NCBI GenBank assembly: GCA_030549335.1
Contig: CM060195.1
Span: 29,330,874-29,394,873 of the forward strand
Source of the DNA: Pontederia crassipes
Lineage: Eukaryota; Streptophyta; Magnoliopsida; Commelinales; Pontederiaceae
DNA length: 64,000 nucleotides
Reading direction: 5' to 3'
In this document: piece by piece, positions 49,871 through 61,599 of the stretch
Position numbering within the stretch: position 1 is the first letter of the stretch
How the letters are laid out: each line of letters starts with the position of its first letter
Position numbers and translations under genes: made by a program
The notes under the pieces: model-generated
Told to the model about the DNA's origin: nothing
The model's input: the letters and a program-made list of their open reading frames with translations, nothing else
The model's database searches: none

Positions 49871-51750
49871 TTGTGAGATTTGTCATTCAAAAGTTTCTGC
49901 AAAGTGACGTTCATCGCTTGACATAAAACTCGAGTCATTGGGTTAGTAAAACAGAAGAAAGTAAGATAAGATTCTGAAAAGAAAAATCACGTAGAAAATA
50001 ACGGCTATACAAGGTTAAGAAAAATGTAAAACAAGATACAAAAAATGTAGGAACATTTTAAACATATAAAATAGGGTTTTCAGCACAAATGCTCCGAGTA
50101 TTCGTGAGGAACTATCAAAAAGAAAAAATGTTCGAGAGAATCCATTAAAACTGCATGCTAAGGACTTATGGAAGGTGCTTTTGTTATAGGACTCGAAGTT
50201 CTTTAGTTTAAAATGATACGAGTAAAACAAGCGAATGTCCTTTCATGTGTGTATCTAGTAAGTCTTGATGGTAAAGACACTCGACTTCGCTGCCAGACTC
50301 TCGCGTTGATGGAAAGCCTATGTTGCACACGTGAAAGGAATACATAAAATGGGTGCAATCATCACTCTCGTGTACGATGTCCCAAGATACGGATTCAGCC
50401 CCTCTTTTTTTTGGATTTGAGTTGAGGTCTCGTGTCCAATGAGTATCAGGCATTAAAGAGAAATACACTTAAGGCAAGGAGGTTGCGGTTGGCTCACGCT
50501 TGCCTTAGTGGAATATGGACAATCCTCCCGGGCTGAATGCAAGATACTAGTGTATCTCCGATACAGTTTAGACAATTTAAAGGGGAAGGAAGGCTCGATG
50601 CGATTTAGGATTACTGGAAGTCCTTCAGAAATAACTCATTTGTTATCTGCCCTGAGTCACTGATTATGAATGAGGATAAAAAAATATCCCATCTCGGGTA
50701 GAACTTTCCAGAATAAAAAATAGCTATAGTGAAGATGAGGTACATGAACACTCTTTGAATCCGTTTAAGATGATCTGAATCCCCAATTCAATACGGTCGT
50801 TTATTGCCAGAAACCTAGAGTACGTGCAACTCATTCGCAGATAAGAAAGTGAACGATGTCTAAACCAGACTATGAAGAATTGCCATTGTTGATTCCGCGA
50901 AAAACCCAAACTATGAACCATTGCATGCTTAGGTTTGATTTCTCTATGTTCGGTCGCATAAAGACTCTAATGTCCTTACGGTCAGGGGTGCAAGGCGGAA
51001 AATGATTTAGAAAACTCCCCCTAGCTTACAACTGTGAGGAAAACAGAAAGACCACGCAGGGAACTATCTTCACCCAGGCATGATTTCTCTACATTCGATC
51101 GCGTAGAGCCTCTAACGTCCCTATGGTCGGGGGTCCAAGTTGAAGATAGTTCACTAGCTCAAATCTAAACACAAATCCGAAAAGTAAGAAGTTGCATGGT
51201 GAAACAAGGATCAAACAGATACCATTAAAAAAAAAAATAGGAAAGCTCAACATTCGGTACTAAACATGAAAAGCAACGAGATAAAAACATGGTTAAAGAA
51301 CATGCATCCAAAACACATAGGCACCTTCCAGCCTCAGCAGGTCCGATTAATTACAGTCCATGGGGTGAATACACATCTCTCCACGAATTGCCGAAGGCAT
51401 TCCCCCTGTTCAACTCTGAGTTCTCTCTTTTTGGTTTTTCAATCACCCCCCAAATCGTCTCTTCCTCTTTTTGGCTTCTTACTCCCTTTTTATATCTGTC
51501 CTCTGCCTTCCTGTCGGCCCCTCTCCTCTCCCCTTTTGTTTGTTGCTCCTGCTGCTATAGCTTTTTCTGCCGCCTGTAGCTTTAGTGGTCCCCTCTCTGA
51601 AACCTTCCTTGCACCAGGGAGGTGAGGGAGCTGGCTAGTCTCCAGTTGCAGATGGTGTTTGCTATTGGTTGATTGGCCTCTTCCTCAGCCCAAAAGCAAT
51701 TCACCATTCATTCATGCAGGTGATGGTGTGTTGTCCGGCCGCTCTACGTC
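49871..51750 (-). other. Probable leader and LTR region of element D
   Basis: Lies upstream of D gag on its strand. It holds a duplicated block (50931 and 51076) and a minus-strand TATA-like GATATAAAAAGG (about 51485-51496) followed by a CT-poor, GA-rich leader. No clear TG...CA ends or tRNA primer match could be found, so the LTR limits are open. Confidence 0.4.
50931..51150. repeat. Diverged 145-bp tandem duplication
   Basis: The block TGATTTCTCTATGTTCGGTC (from 50935) recurs as TGATTTCTCTACATTCGATC (from 51080), each followed by a CTCTAA-GTCC and GGTC-GGGGT pattern over about 75 bases. Confidence 0.7.
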
Positions 51751-52030
51751 ATCTCCCAGAGCTCATCAGCTCCTTGAGAAAAAGGCTTTTATCAAATGAG
51801 TTTTCAGATTAGCAGGAATAGAATTAAGGTAATATGTAAAAGAACATTGATGTGGAGAATGTTTGAAGTGTATTGAATTGGCTCTATGCATGTGTTTATG
51901 TACGGAAATAATTGAGTAATAGACGCAGTATGCATGCGAAATAACAATGAAAATATAGACCATAATTCTCCACATCACATAGCATATTATACATCTACAT
52001 AACATTACAGTAATTGACATAGCAAATTAA
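51751..52030. other. AT-rich spacer
   Basis: Nothing recognisable; short frames only. Confidence 0.4.
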
Positions 52031-52089
52031 ATAGGCATTACATAGTGGCGGCGGGGCTCATACCTTCTTGCAAGTTGGCGTACAAACAA

Positions 52090-52430
52090 GACGGTGGCCA
52101 AAAGTAGTGGGTGGCGGCCAGAGTAGAGTGGACGAGGGCAGATGGCGTTAGAGCAGTGGGCAGCCGAACAATAAGGCGACGGCCGGAGCAGTGGGCTGCG
52201 GCCGAAGCAGAGTGGACGAGGGTGGAAGGCGTCAGAGCAGTGGGCGGTCGGAGCAGTGGGCAGTTGGAGCGGAAGGGTGGCGGCCAAAGCAGAGCATATG
52301 AGGGTGGATGGCATCAGAGAAGTGGGTGGCTGGAGCGGAAGGTCGTCGACTAAAGTAGTGAGCGGTTGGAGCAGAGCGGACAAGGGTGGATGGCATCGGT
52401 AGAGGCGGGGTTGGAGGACGACGGACGACG
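52090..52430. repeat. GC-rich imperfect minisatellite
   Basis: About four units of 80-90 bases built from GAGTGGACGAGGGTGGA-like and CAGAGCAGTGGGC-like words. GC content is far above the surroundings. A minus-strand frame of 178 codons (52027-52563) crosses it, but its product is just P, L, S, A and T repeats, so I do not call a gene. Confidence 0.7.
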
Positions 52431-52553
52431 GCGTAGGAGGAGGCCGGGAGGTTAGGTTCAAAGGGGAGGGCAGGGTCAGAGGAGGCGGGGAGGGTGGGCG
52501 TCGGAGAAGCAAGGCATCGGGAGCCGTCGAGAGTTGGGCGTCGAGCATCGAAC

Positions 52554-54449
52554 GTGAGTACATTCTTTCATTTGATATGGAAAAGATTTTGTGTTAGCTT
52601 TCATCATGCATGAACATACATATTTGTATGTCACATAGGTACGCCATCGTATGACATTGTGATACTTATGTTTTGTATTTGAAATAAATATTCTTGGCTA
52701 AGATAAATGTTTCACTTGTGTATTGAATTTTCTAGTTGAGATGTTGGATAATAGTTTATTTTTCTAGTTGGAAGTTAAATTTCAAATTTGAATATGCATT
52801 CATGCATCATATGCACTATATGTAAAAACCTACATAAGGTATATATAGTGTTTTTACCTCCAAAAATTGACCATCTATGGGTAGATCGATTGGGGTTCAG
52901 TTTGCCCTGTGTCGATATGGTGACACAAGAAGTAGGTTTAACACACTATGTCGATATAATAAAATAAAGGATGAAATTAGAACAACTATCATGTAGCAAT
53001 ATATATATTGCTACAAGGGATGGAATATAGAAAAAAAACAAAACAAACTTGCTCTGTGTCAATGGGATACGAGGAGTGGTTCAACGCCCTATGTCAACGG
53101 GATACGAGAGATAGAATTAGAACAATGATTCTCTATCAATGTTATACGAGGAGAAAGATTGAATACTCCATTGAGTAATGTTTGGTTATCCGTGCTTGAC
53201 GATGACTCCTCAACTATATCATATATATGATTTTACCATGCATATGCACTCATGGAATTCATTTGTGTGATCATTATTAAATTTTCTTTTATATTAATAC
53301 TATTTGTCCAAAAACTTATTTCCTTTTAATATATATAAGGGTGTTTCTCTACGAGTAATCTTTGTAGATTAATAGGTAATGTTGTGTTAAATTACCTACA
53401 CCCATCACATTACCCTGTGCACTTGTGACAGATAATGAGTAATTTAAATTGCCTAGGCAATCTACATTGCCACTTCATAGGCAATGTGATTGCCTATGGG
53501 AGGGGAGGCAATGTAGATTACCACCTGGATTATAATCATTTTAATTTCACTTTTCCGATTTGTCCTTTATAATTTTATTTAAATAAATTATAAAACTCAT
53601 TAAATAAATTATAAAACTAATTAAATAAATTATAAAATAAATCAAATAAATATTAGTAAATTATTATGAATATAGTATTATCATATTTCAAAAAATATTA
53701 ATTATTTTATAAATTTTATGAGTGAGAATATATATATTTGTGATTTAAGTTTACGAAGTTAAAATAATTTATATGTGAAACGTGATTCTTTTGATTAGGG
53801 GTATATCGGTAAAAATTATACATTAACTTATAAATCTTTATTTGTTAATAAGTAATTAATATGGATTGTCAGATAGACTACTTATGTATACTAAATAAGG
53901 TAATGTACATTACTGGCAACTTAACAAGTGGCAATCTTTCTGAGAAGCAATCTACTTTATTAGGTAATGTTGAATGGTAATGCAGTGAACGCAAGCTGAC
54001 CATAAACATGGCATATAGATAAATAGAAAGATAAGAATTCCAGTGAGCCATAAATGAAATGTATAATTTTTATGGACTTGGCAGCATTATTATAAACTTG
54101 TACTTTAGATAATTTTAACAAATAATTTTCTTAGTTTATATACACATATATATATATATACAAACTAAGAAAATTATATATATATAATACATATATATTA
54201 TATACACAAATCCGAAGATAGATATATTATTTCGAATATAAGTTAGAAGATATATATATATATTTCATAACTATTAATGGTAAAAGTTATTATATAATTA
54301 TAAATAACGACGTATGTTGGTCATAACTTACAAGATGATGAATGTTTGTCAGGTGATTTATACGCTTATATGGCATTAGCGTTCAGATGAGGAAATAATC
54401 TTGACCTCATAAATCCAAGGTGTGGGAACTTACAGATGAACTCTTCAAA
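52554..54449 (+). repeat. Tandem 1.2-kb unit, copy R1 (with insertion)
   Basis: First of three head-to-tail copies. It begins GTGAGTACATTC, includes GACATTGTGATA and GTTTTGTATTTGAAA, a set of TGTCAATGGGATACGAGG sub-repeats at 52905-53155, then ACTCATGG-ATTCATTTGTGTG. A 662-bp insertion (53339-54000) is specific to this copy, as is a hairpin at 54122-54177 (AATTTTCTTAGTTT facing its complement). Confidence 0.75.
53339..54000. mobile_element. Unclassified 662-bp insertion in R1
   Basis: Absent at the same place in copy R2 (about 55201), so an insertion. It has an internal palindrome (CAATCTACATTGCC with its complement about 50 bases on) and many GGCAAT/ATTGCC words. GGTAATGTTG occurs at both ends but as direct repeats, and no clear terminal inverted repeat or target duplication was found. 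Possibly a MITE-like element. Confidence 0.45.
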
Positions 54450-55628
54450 GTGAGTACATTGTTCCATCTAATATGTGATACATTTCGTATTAGTTTTCTT
54501 CATGCATAATCATATATATGTATGCCACATTTGTGTGCCATTATTTGACATTGTGATATTTTTGTTTTGTATTTGAAATGATGTCATAAACGTTTTACTT
54601 GTGCATTGAATTTTCTTGTTGAGATGTTGAATAATACTTTATGTGCGAGTTGGAACTTAAATATCAAATTTGAATATGCATTCATACATTATATGTAAAA
54701 ATCAATGGATGGTGGAGTATTAGCACATCAGAAAATTGGCCAACTACGAGTAGACAGATTAGGGTTCGGTTTGATCTGTGGTGATATAATGACACGAGGA
54801 CGAGGTTCAACACCATGTGTCAATATAATGACATGAAGGGTGGAATTAAAACAATAATTTTCTTGCGATATATATAGTGACACGAGGAATGAAATGTAAG
54901 AAAATGAAAACAAATTAGCTATGTGTCAATGGGATACGAGGGTCGATGCTTCACATCCTATGTGAATGGGATATGAGGGACGAAATTAGAATAATTATCT
55001 TGTGTCAATAAGATACGAGAGGTGAGATTGAAATACTCCTTTGATTAGTGTTTGGATATTCGTATTTGATGATGATTCCCCAACTATATTATATATGATT
55101 TTACCATTCATATGCACTCATGGTATTCAATTGTGTGATTGGTATCAAATTTTATTTTTGTCTTAATACTATTTGTCCCAAGGGATTTCCTTTTAATATA
55201 TATACTTATCATAAACATGGCATATAGATAAATGAAAAGATAAGAATGCTTGGGAGCCATAAATGAAATGTACAATTTATCAAGAGTCGGTAGCATTATT
55301 ATAAACTTGCATTTTAGATAATTTTAACATCTATTCTTTTTATAGTATATATATATATATATATACTACATACACAAATCCCAAGATAGACTCATAAATT
55401 TTGTTTCGAATATAAGTGGGACGATACACACACATACATATTTATATTTACAAATAAGGTTTCGTGTTAGTTATAAGTGACTAGAACACTAAATGCTATT
55501 TACAAATTTTAAAATCAAATTGATTACTCTTATTTGACATATGAATTTGGACAAGGAGATAATGATGACCTCATAAATCCAAGGTGAGAGAACTTACATT
55601 AAATGATAGAAATGAAGAACTCTTCGAA
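54450..55628 (+). repeat. Tandem 1.2-kb unit, copy R2
   Basis: Begins GTGAGTACATTG after CTCTTCAAA. It shares all blocks of R1 in order, without the insertion, and ends with GACCTCATAAATCCAAGGTG and GAACTCTTCGAA, which also precede R2 itself. Spacing from R2 to R3 is 1179 bases. Confidence 0.75.
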
Positions 55629-56280
55629 GTGAGTAGTTCTAACTGATATGGAATAAATTTCTTGTTAGTTTTCTTCAATCATGATCATAACAACATGTGT
55701 GCCATCATATGACATTGTGATATTTTTGTTTTGTATTTGAAAAAATGTTCTTGACTATGATAAACGTTTTACATGTGCATTGAATTTTTTATGTTGGGAT
55801 GTAATACATTATTTTGCGAGTGGGAACATAAATTTCAAATTTGAATATGCATTCATGCATCATATGCATGTAAAAACCCACATACGACAGAGTATTTTCA
55901 CCTCAAAAAATTGGTCAATTCCGAATAGACCGATTAGTGTTTGGTTTGCTCTAAGTTGATATATTGACACAAGACTAGTTTCAAGTGTCGATACATATAG
56001 TGGCATGAAGGGTGAAATTACAATAATCATCTTGTGACAGTATAGTGACATGAGGAATGGAATCAAAAAAATTGAACAAGCTCCGTGACAATGGGATACA
56101 AGGTACGAAATTAAAAAAATTACCCTATGTCAGTTAAATACGGGTGAGATTGAGTACTCCATTGATGAGTGTTTGGATATTCACAACTATATTATATATT
56201 ACCATGCATATTCACTCATGGCATTCGTTTGTGTGATCATTAACGAATTGTGTTTTCTTTTACTATATGGAAACATTATG
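55629..56280 (+). repeat. Tandem 1.2-kb unit, copy R3 (partial)
   Basis: Begins GTGAGTAGTTC after CTCTTCGAA and follows R1/R2 until about 56280, where the match ends. Confidence 0.7.
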
Positions 56281-56338
56281 AATTATTTTTAAATATAAAA
56301 GAAGTTGATTTTTTGTTTTATGTTTTAAAATGTTTAAG

Positions 56339-56537
56339 AACTCCGTCTATATTTTATAGCCGGTCCCAAGCCCGGATAAAGGAGGAGGGTTGTGTCAGGC
56401 CCCGACAGCCAACATAAAATTATGTCGAATCTTATGAACATGGATCAACGAATATAATAGAGCAGAATGGCGTCGTATGATCCATGTAGCCGACCTCACC
56501 TAGTGGGATAAGGCTTTGTTGTTGTTGTTGTTGTTGT
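56339..56537 (+). mobile_element. Short non-LTR retroposon with (TTG)8 tail
   Basis: About 200 bp, ending GGGATAAGGC then eight TTG units (56516-56539), a tail type known from plant TS/Au-like SINEs and some LINE-derived retroposons. It is flanked by a perfect 18-bp duplication, TGTTTTAAAATGTTTAAG, at 56321-56338 and 56538-56555; the first three bases may belong to the tail. Internal phrases such as GGATAAAGGAGGAGGGTTGT are common in plant genomes. No clear pol III A/B boxes were found, so it is 5' truncated or LINE-driven. The perfect duplication means it is recent. Confidence 0.8.
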
Positions 56538-56555
56538 TGTTTTAAAATGTTTAAG

Positions 56556-57008
56556 GTAGCCATTTAACTCATTGAGCTTTCACTATTCTTACCCCTCTTT
56601 GTTGTACTGTTTGCAGGAAAAGAATAAATATACTACATATACTTTTGGGTTTGAGTCTCATTTATTATTTTGCACTATAATTTGTCAGCACTTCTCTTAC
56701 AAATGGTCAGTAATGAGTATTTCTTGTAAATTTTTTTGTCATGAAATTTATTAAATGTAGTATATGACTTATGGATGAATTTACTCATATATCATATTAC
56801 TTTTTTTTAACGTTGAATTTTTTGTTAGATTTTGAATTTAAATTTGAATGATTTGTTTTTATGGTTTGACCCCTTGCGTCACCTAAGGGGATGTTAAGGT
56901 TTTACATATATTCGGTTTTCGATTAAAGATATTGAGATTGTTCCTTTCCCAAAAATGTAAGCAAAAGATGAACCTAACACATAGAAAAGAAAAAAACAAG
57001 AATATGAA
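56556..57008 (-). other. Downstream flank of the 57-kb gene
   Basis: AT-rich. It should hold the gene's 3' UTR and polyadenylation region on the minus strand, but no single signal stands out. Confidence 0.35.
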
Positions 57009-58812
57009 CTATTGCAACGGTGAGTTTTGGTTCGCTCCATTAGATGCAGCCAGGGACGGCCGCTTGCCATTCCTCTCGAGCACACCTTCCAAGACAACCC
57101 TCTTCTTGTGCTCCCCGGAAACAATATCAAGATCACCCGAATGGCCGGAATCCACATTTACCACCGTCGGCCGGTGCCATCGCAAGATATAAAAGGAACA
57201 ACAAAACCAAATCACGGCCGTGGTCCGGCCCGCGAGCACCATGACAGCCAACGTCGCGATCATGATCCACAACCCGAACATGGGCGCAACAGTTCTGGGG
57301 GCCCTGCCGACTGCTGACCGGACGGCATGCCGAGTTGTCTCAGCTGGTGAACTGGCTCTGAAACTGATATGAACCGGATCCGAGTAAATGATTGGAGCCG
57401 GATGGTGACGGGCGCTGCATTGGAATGATATCACAAGAAGGTTTGAGTTGGAGTTCGATTTCTTTCGTCCATCGTTAACTACTTCTCGACCGTCATGTTT
57501 GTTGGTCTGCATGCAATTGATAGAAGGGAGATGTACAGATTCAGAAAGAAGAAATGTTACTGCACAATATTAAACAGCGTTCTACAACACGTAGCGCAAA
57601 AGATGAAATTAATATCTAATTCAAATTGTGCAACGTAAACAACCTAAATACACAGCTTGTGTGAACTCGAGTATGTGCCAAATAACATACTTACGTGCCG
57701 ATAATGATTTTTCTTATCCTTAGTGCCTAATAATAAATTAAGAAATTCTAGAAACTTACATATCGATTTAGAAACTTACATAATAAAAAAATATCAATTC
57801 TACTATTTCCATTATGGCGATCAAGTAACCATATACATGATCGTTAAATTACTTGTTCGCCTTTAAAAGCGAGAGAGAAATAGGAAATGGGAGAGGAAAG
57901 AAAAAGAAACGCGAGATAAAGATATGTAAGTAGGGAGAAGCGAGTTTAGGCAAGATGAAAATATAAGAATTTAAAGAGAGATAAATATATGTAAGTAGGG
58001 GTGAGAGAAAAAGATAGAAGCAAAGGAGAGGAAAGCATTAGAGCAAATGCGACAGAAAGACAAAAGAATTTGGAAAACATAAAATAAAAAATGTTTAAAG
58101 GAAAAAAAAATACAGGAGAGTCAACAAGAGAAATAGGATAATAACATACAAGAGATGACAAAAAGGGACAATAAACAATTCATTTTTCGCTAAAATTGTG
58201 ATCGTCCTATTATAAATATAATTAATTTTCATTGTACAATAAGACAAAGGTGCTTCGAGATGAAAATTTGTTTACAAAAATATTTACTTCTCATTGTTTC
58301 ACCAAATTACGAATTGGTGAATAAAAATTTTGACATGTATACATGTGTCATAATAGTATAAGGCTGATGACAAGGGGCAGTACAAACGTTAGTCATATTT
58401 GTATATTAGGCGATGATTAAACTAATTTAATTGCTTTAGGAAAACTAGAGGAATTGAAGCGAGAACAATGGAAATTGAGCTTTAATTAACTCTCACGTAC
58501 CTTCGAAGGAGGCTTCTTATCCTTGTGCGTACGAATCCTTTGTGGAACGTCTTTTCTTAAAGCAACCTTGGTCGCTTCCATGTCAGGAGCCGGCGCCGGT
58601 GCCGCCGGTGCCTCTGCGGCCGTCCTCTTAATCTTCTTGCAGATGCCGGACGATGTGAACGTTAGCGAGGAACTGCTCTTAGTGCTGGTCGCCGCCGGTG
58701 GTAGTGCACCTGGGTCGAAGACGGAGGAGGCATTCGTGGAGCACGTGGACAGCCAAGGGAACGATCTCTTCTTCTCCTTGGCCGCAGTGCTGCTCTCCTT
58801 ATCGTTGGACAT
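57009..58812 (-). CDS. Host gene, two exons: predicted 269-aa membrane protein of unknown function
   Basis: Exon 1 is 58812-58501 (104 codons, MSNDKESSTAAKEKKRSFPW to DKKPPSK) and exon 2 is 57506-57009 (165 codons plus stop). The 994-bp intron has donor AAG|GTACGT and acceptor TTGCATGCAG after a pyrimidine-rich stretch; phase is 0 on both sides. The N-terminal 175 residues are basic, rich in S, A and P and likely disordered. One strong hydrophobic segment at about 180-212 (MFGLWIMIATLAVMVLAG onward) suggests membrane anchoring; no signal peptide is seen. Near the C-terminus EHKKRVVLEGVLERN (236-250) resembles a motif I recall from small plant membrane proteins of unknown role. Exons are GC-rich against AT-rich surroundings. 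A single-exon start at 57512 is possible but would waste the perfect splice pair. Function is not known. Confidence 0.7.
57507..58500 (-). other. Intron of the 57-kb gene
   Basis: 994 bp, GT...AG, AT-rich, with a purine-rich plus strand (57860-58060), i.e. CT-rich when transcribed. No transposon recognised inside. Confidence 0.65.
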
Positions 58813-58990
58813 AACCTCGGATAGGAGAGATGAAGTCAGAGAGATCGAGGAGAGAGGGGGAGAGAGAGACAGAGAAGAGGGAGGTGGAATGATGAGGGAT
58901 CTTGGAAGCTACAAACTTTGTAACTTCTTCGGCTAGACCATCGTAATATTAAGAACGGGATTTGACTGCAATTGGAAAAAAAATAGCGTT
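58813..58990 (-). promoter_or_regulatory. 5' leader and promoter region of the 57-kb gene
   Basis: The transcribed strand directly upstream of the ATG at 58812 is CT-repeat-rich (58830-58885), typical of plant 5' UTRs. No unambiguous TATA box was found. Confidence 0.45.
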
Positions 58991-59865
58991 TGGGTTGAAT
59001 TATTACACAAAGAATGAGAAGCAGTGCATTTCAACTAATTTCAACACAGCTGTAATATTTGGTGCATGAATTTGCAAATAAGATTCATCAGATGTGCTTC
59101 TTCAATTTTTCTGTTCTGCATTTTTTTCGTTCAAAAAGAAAATGCAAGTTCATCCATCTTCTTTTCTCCCAAATTCATGAACCAAAGCTGATCATTATTC
59201 ACAAAATCTTGAGTTCAAAGTTTTCTCGATATGAAGAAAATCTTTTGCGAATGCATGAACATAAAAGGAAGAAAGACACAGACACTCAATATTGACGAAC
59301 AGCAAATGTGCAGCCCACTGGTTGGAAGACTGAGCAGTGCATGCATATTTTACTGTCAAATCGCAGGGCGGGATTCGATAGATTATATGATTTACATAAT
59401 AAACTAATTGCTCGATCATAATCATAATAGAGACAAATACAATATGTTTATATAGATTATTATTATTATACATATTCTCGATCAAAAGACGTCTCCTAGT
59501 TGAATTTCACTTCTAAGAATGACATATTTTTTACCAGTCAATTAAGTGTCTTTCAAACAAATACTTGTTTACTAAATATAGGAGTTCAGCGTGTACTTTG
59601 TGCCACCATGATGAGACTCCCAATAATTTTATAATATTACCTCTGTCATTAGAAAAATGAATGGAGTAAATTTGATTAAATGTTTTACTTCATAATCAAA
59701 TTATAATTTAATTATTAATTTATTTCATTAAATACCCTTTCGATTAAACATAATCGTTACATGAAAAATTATTTAAAAAAATAAATATAAAAAATAATAA
59801 TTAAAAAAAAGCATCGCCCCCTTCCTCCTACTGAATGTTGATATGGCCTTTGCCTCTTCCTCTTC
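58991..59865. other. AT-rich intergenic spacer
   Basis: No gene recognised. Short open frames on both strands have no domain. From 59690 to 59810 it is almost pure A/T. Confidence 0.45.
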
Positions 59866-60180
59866 CTCAACAAGCTTCCCCTCGAGAGGGATTGCGTTCG
59901 CCATTCCTACACTGTGCATCTTGGATGATCATTCCGCATCCTCGCCATTTTCATGTCATGCTTAACCGCCGAGGCTGCCTACAAGGTTTGGTTGTATGCC
60001 ACCAGCGATGATCGGGCCCCCTTTCTAGCCAGCGACTGCATCACCTATGCCCTGGAGCTTGCCTCATCGCTCTATTGCGTGGCCAGCTTCTTCCTGGTCC
60101 GCATGTTGTTCTCACTGCTATCAGAAGATTCTACAGGTGGAGGACTTCGTCAGCGTGTTCCGGGGTGGTGTCTGACGTCA
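59866..60180 (+). pseudogene. DUF3537-type membrane protein pseudogene fragment
   Basis: The plus strand encodes SFRILAIF-MSCLTAEAAYKVWLYAT, then DCITYALELASSLYCVAS and FFLVRMLFSLL. This follows the plant DUF3537 proteins, where FR-LAIF, A-E-x-AYK-x-W-x-YA, ALEL-SWLYRTAVFFLVCVLF and YLQILRLEDF occur in this order. The last block reads on here as YQKILQVEDFVSVF (60119-60160), but one frame forward of the previous block, so a frameshift lies near 60105-60120. The upstream part at 59866-59935 lies in another frame with a stop. Only the middle of a protein of about 400 residues is left. No intact copy in the window. Confidence 0.75.
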
Positions 60181-60380
60181 TCTGTAAACAATGCTGTAAA
60201 AGTCACCGAGATTGATGTTAGGATCACTAGTCCGACCGGATAATATATGTTGTGAGATGCATAACAAATAAATTAAAATATAATAAAGTAAAATAAAATA
60301 ATTTAATAAGTCAAATAATATAATATTGAAAGTATCAATTAATATTGAAAGTATCAATTAAATAGTATAGCGTAAAAGAC

Positions 60381-61474
60381 AAAAATAATATCATAATTAT
60401 AAATCAAAGCGATGATATAACTAAATTGAAAAAAAAAAACATTGCAGCATAAATTTTAAAAATATATATATGTGTATATATATATAAGCAATACGTCCTA
60501 TAAAAAAATAATTTTTTTGTCCTAGTTATTTTTTTCTTGACTTGACCCGGTCACTCAAACCCGACAGGTCGAGCAACCCAAGTTTTGATCGGGTCAAAGC
60601 GGTTGAGGTGACATGCAAGCCGCTCTGAATGCCGGACACTTATCCAACTTGTCCGAACGGCTAGGTCGGGCCTAGCTTTACAACATGGCGTGTAATGCCT
60701 CCGAGATCAGTCCCACGATACATGCTGCGAGTGGATCCCGAGCGATGGGACACTACACGATTCGATCGGGAATTCAATAAGATCAAAACGGAAAACTCGT
60801 TCAAAACATTGAGAAAGGCCTATTAACATAATAATGATCGCAGAAGCATACTATTAATCGGAGAAAATTGATAAAGCCCAACATAATATAACATCTAGCA
60901 GCGAAATATCCACTATAATACTAAGAGTGAAATGTCCAAAATATATTCATGGATCTATAATTCATGATGATGCATAGTCGAATCATATATTAAAAACAAT
61001 AGTGGAAGGCCAAACTCAATCACATAAAAACTCAAAGTTTCTTAAGTACATCATAACCCATAAATCCATGGGCAATAAATCGTAAATAAATGTACAATAG
61101 CAAAAAGCCCAATAGAGTACAAGATACAACATCATCCATAACGTTCCTACTCCAAAATGACATAAGACACAAGATGAAAATAATGGTTCATAACCATAAA
61201 GCCCATGGCTAGTACAATGCCATACCTCAGTAACAATAATAAAAGACCCAACAAAACGACCATCGCCATGTGCAACATCCCGTCATCATGAGCGCGCTGC
61301 CACCCATCTCAACCCTGCATAGTTGTACGAACCTGGATGCAGGGGAAGCCCTTCCATTAGTTGTATGTAAGGGCCATAAATAAAATAATAACGATAAAAT
61401 GATAAAACATGATATAACAATAAAATAAATCACGCTAATAAAATATCAATGATAATTCAATTCCATTCGATAAC
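60381..61474. repeat. 1.09-kb tandem duplication, unit 1
   Basis: Repeated at an offset of 1094 bases at 61475. It contains AATGCCTCCGAGATCAGTCC and GATGGGACACTACA (about 60693-60757), phrases like the LTR ends of Del/Tekay chromoviruses read in reverse. No coding frame. A 20-bp direct repeat lies just before it (60324-60362). Confidence 0.85.
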
Positions 61475-61563
61475 AAAAATAATATCATAATTATAAATCA
61501 AAGAGATGATATAACTAAAGTGAAAAAAAAACATTGCAGCATAAATTTAAGAATATATATGTA

Positions 61564-61599
<36 letters not shown>

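Noticed and set aside
50250-50330. tRNA-like string around 50.27 kb
   Set aside because: A few tRNA-like words, but no acceptor stem or T-loop could be folded by eye.
51266-51625. 119-codon plus-strand frame near 51.4 kb
   Set aside because: Low-complexity S/L/F/P product in the probable leader/LTR of element D.
52027-52563. 178-codon minus-strand open frame
   Set aside because: It runs through a GC-rich minisatellite and encodes only P/L/S/A/T repeats; openness follows from composition.
57027-57317. Plus-strand frames antisense to exon 2
   Set aside because: Same reason; no domain and no start context.
58523-58936. 137-codon frame antisense to exon 1 of the host gene
   Set aside because: Composition shadow of the GC-rich exon; the minus strand has the splice sites and leader.
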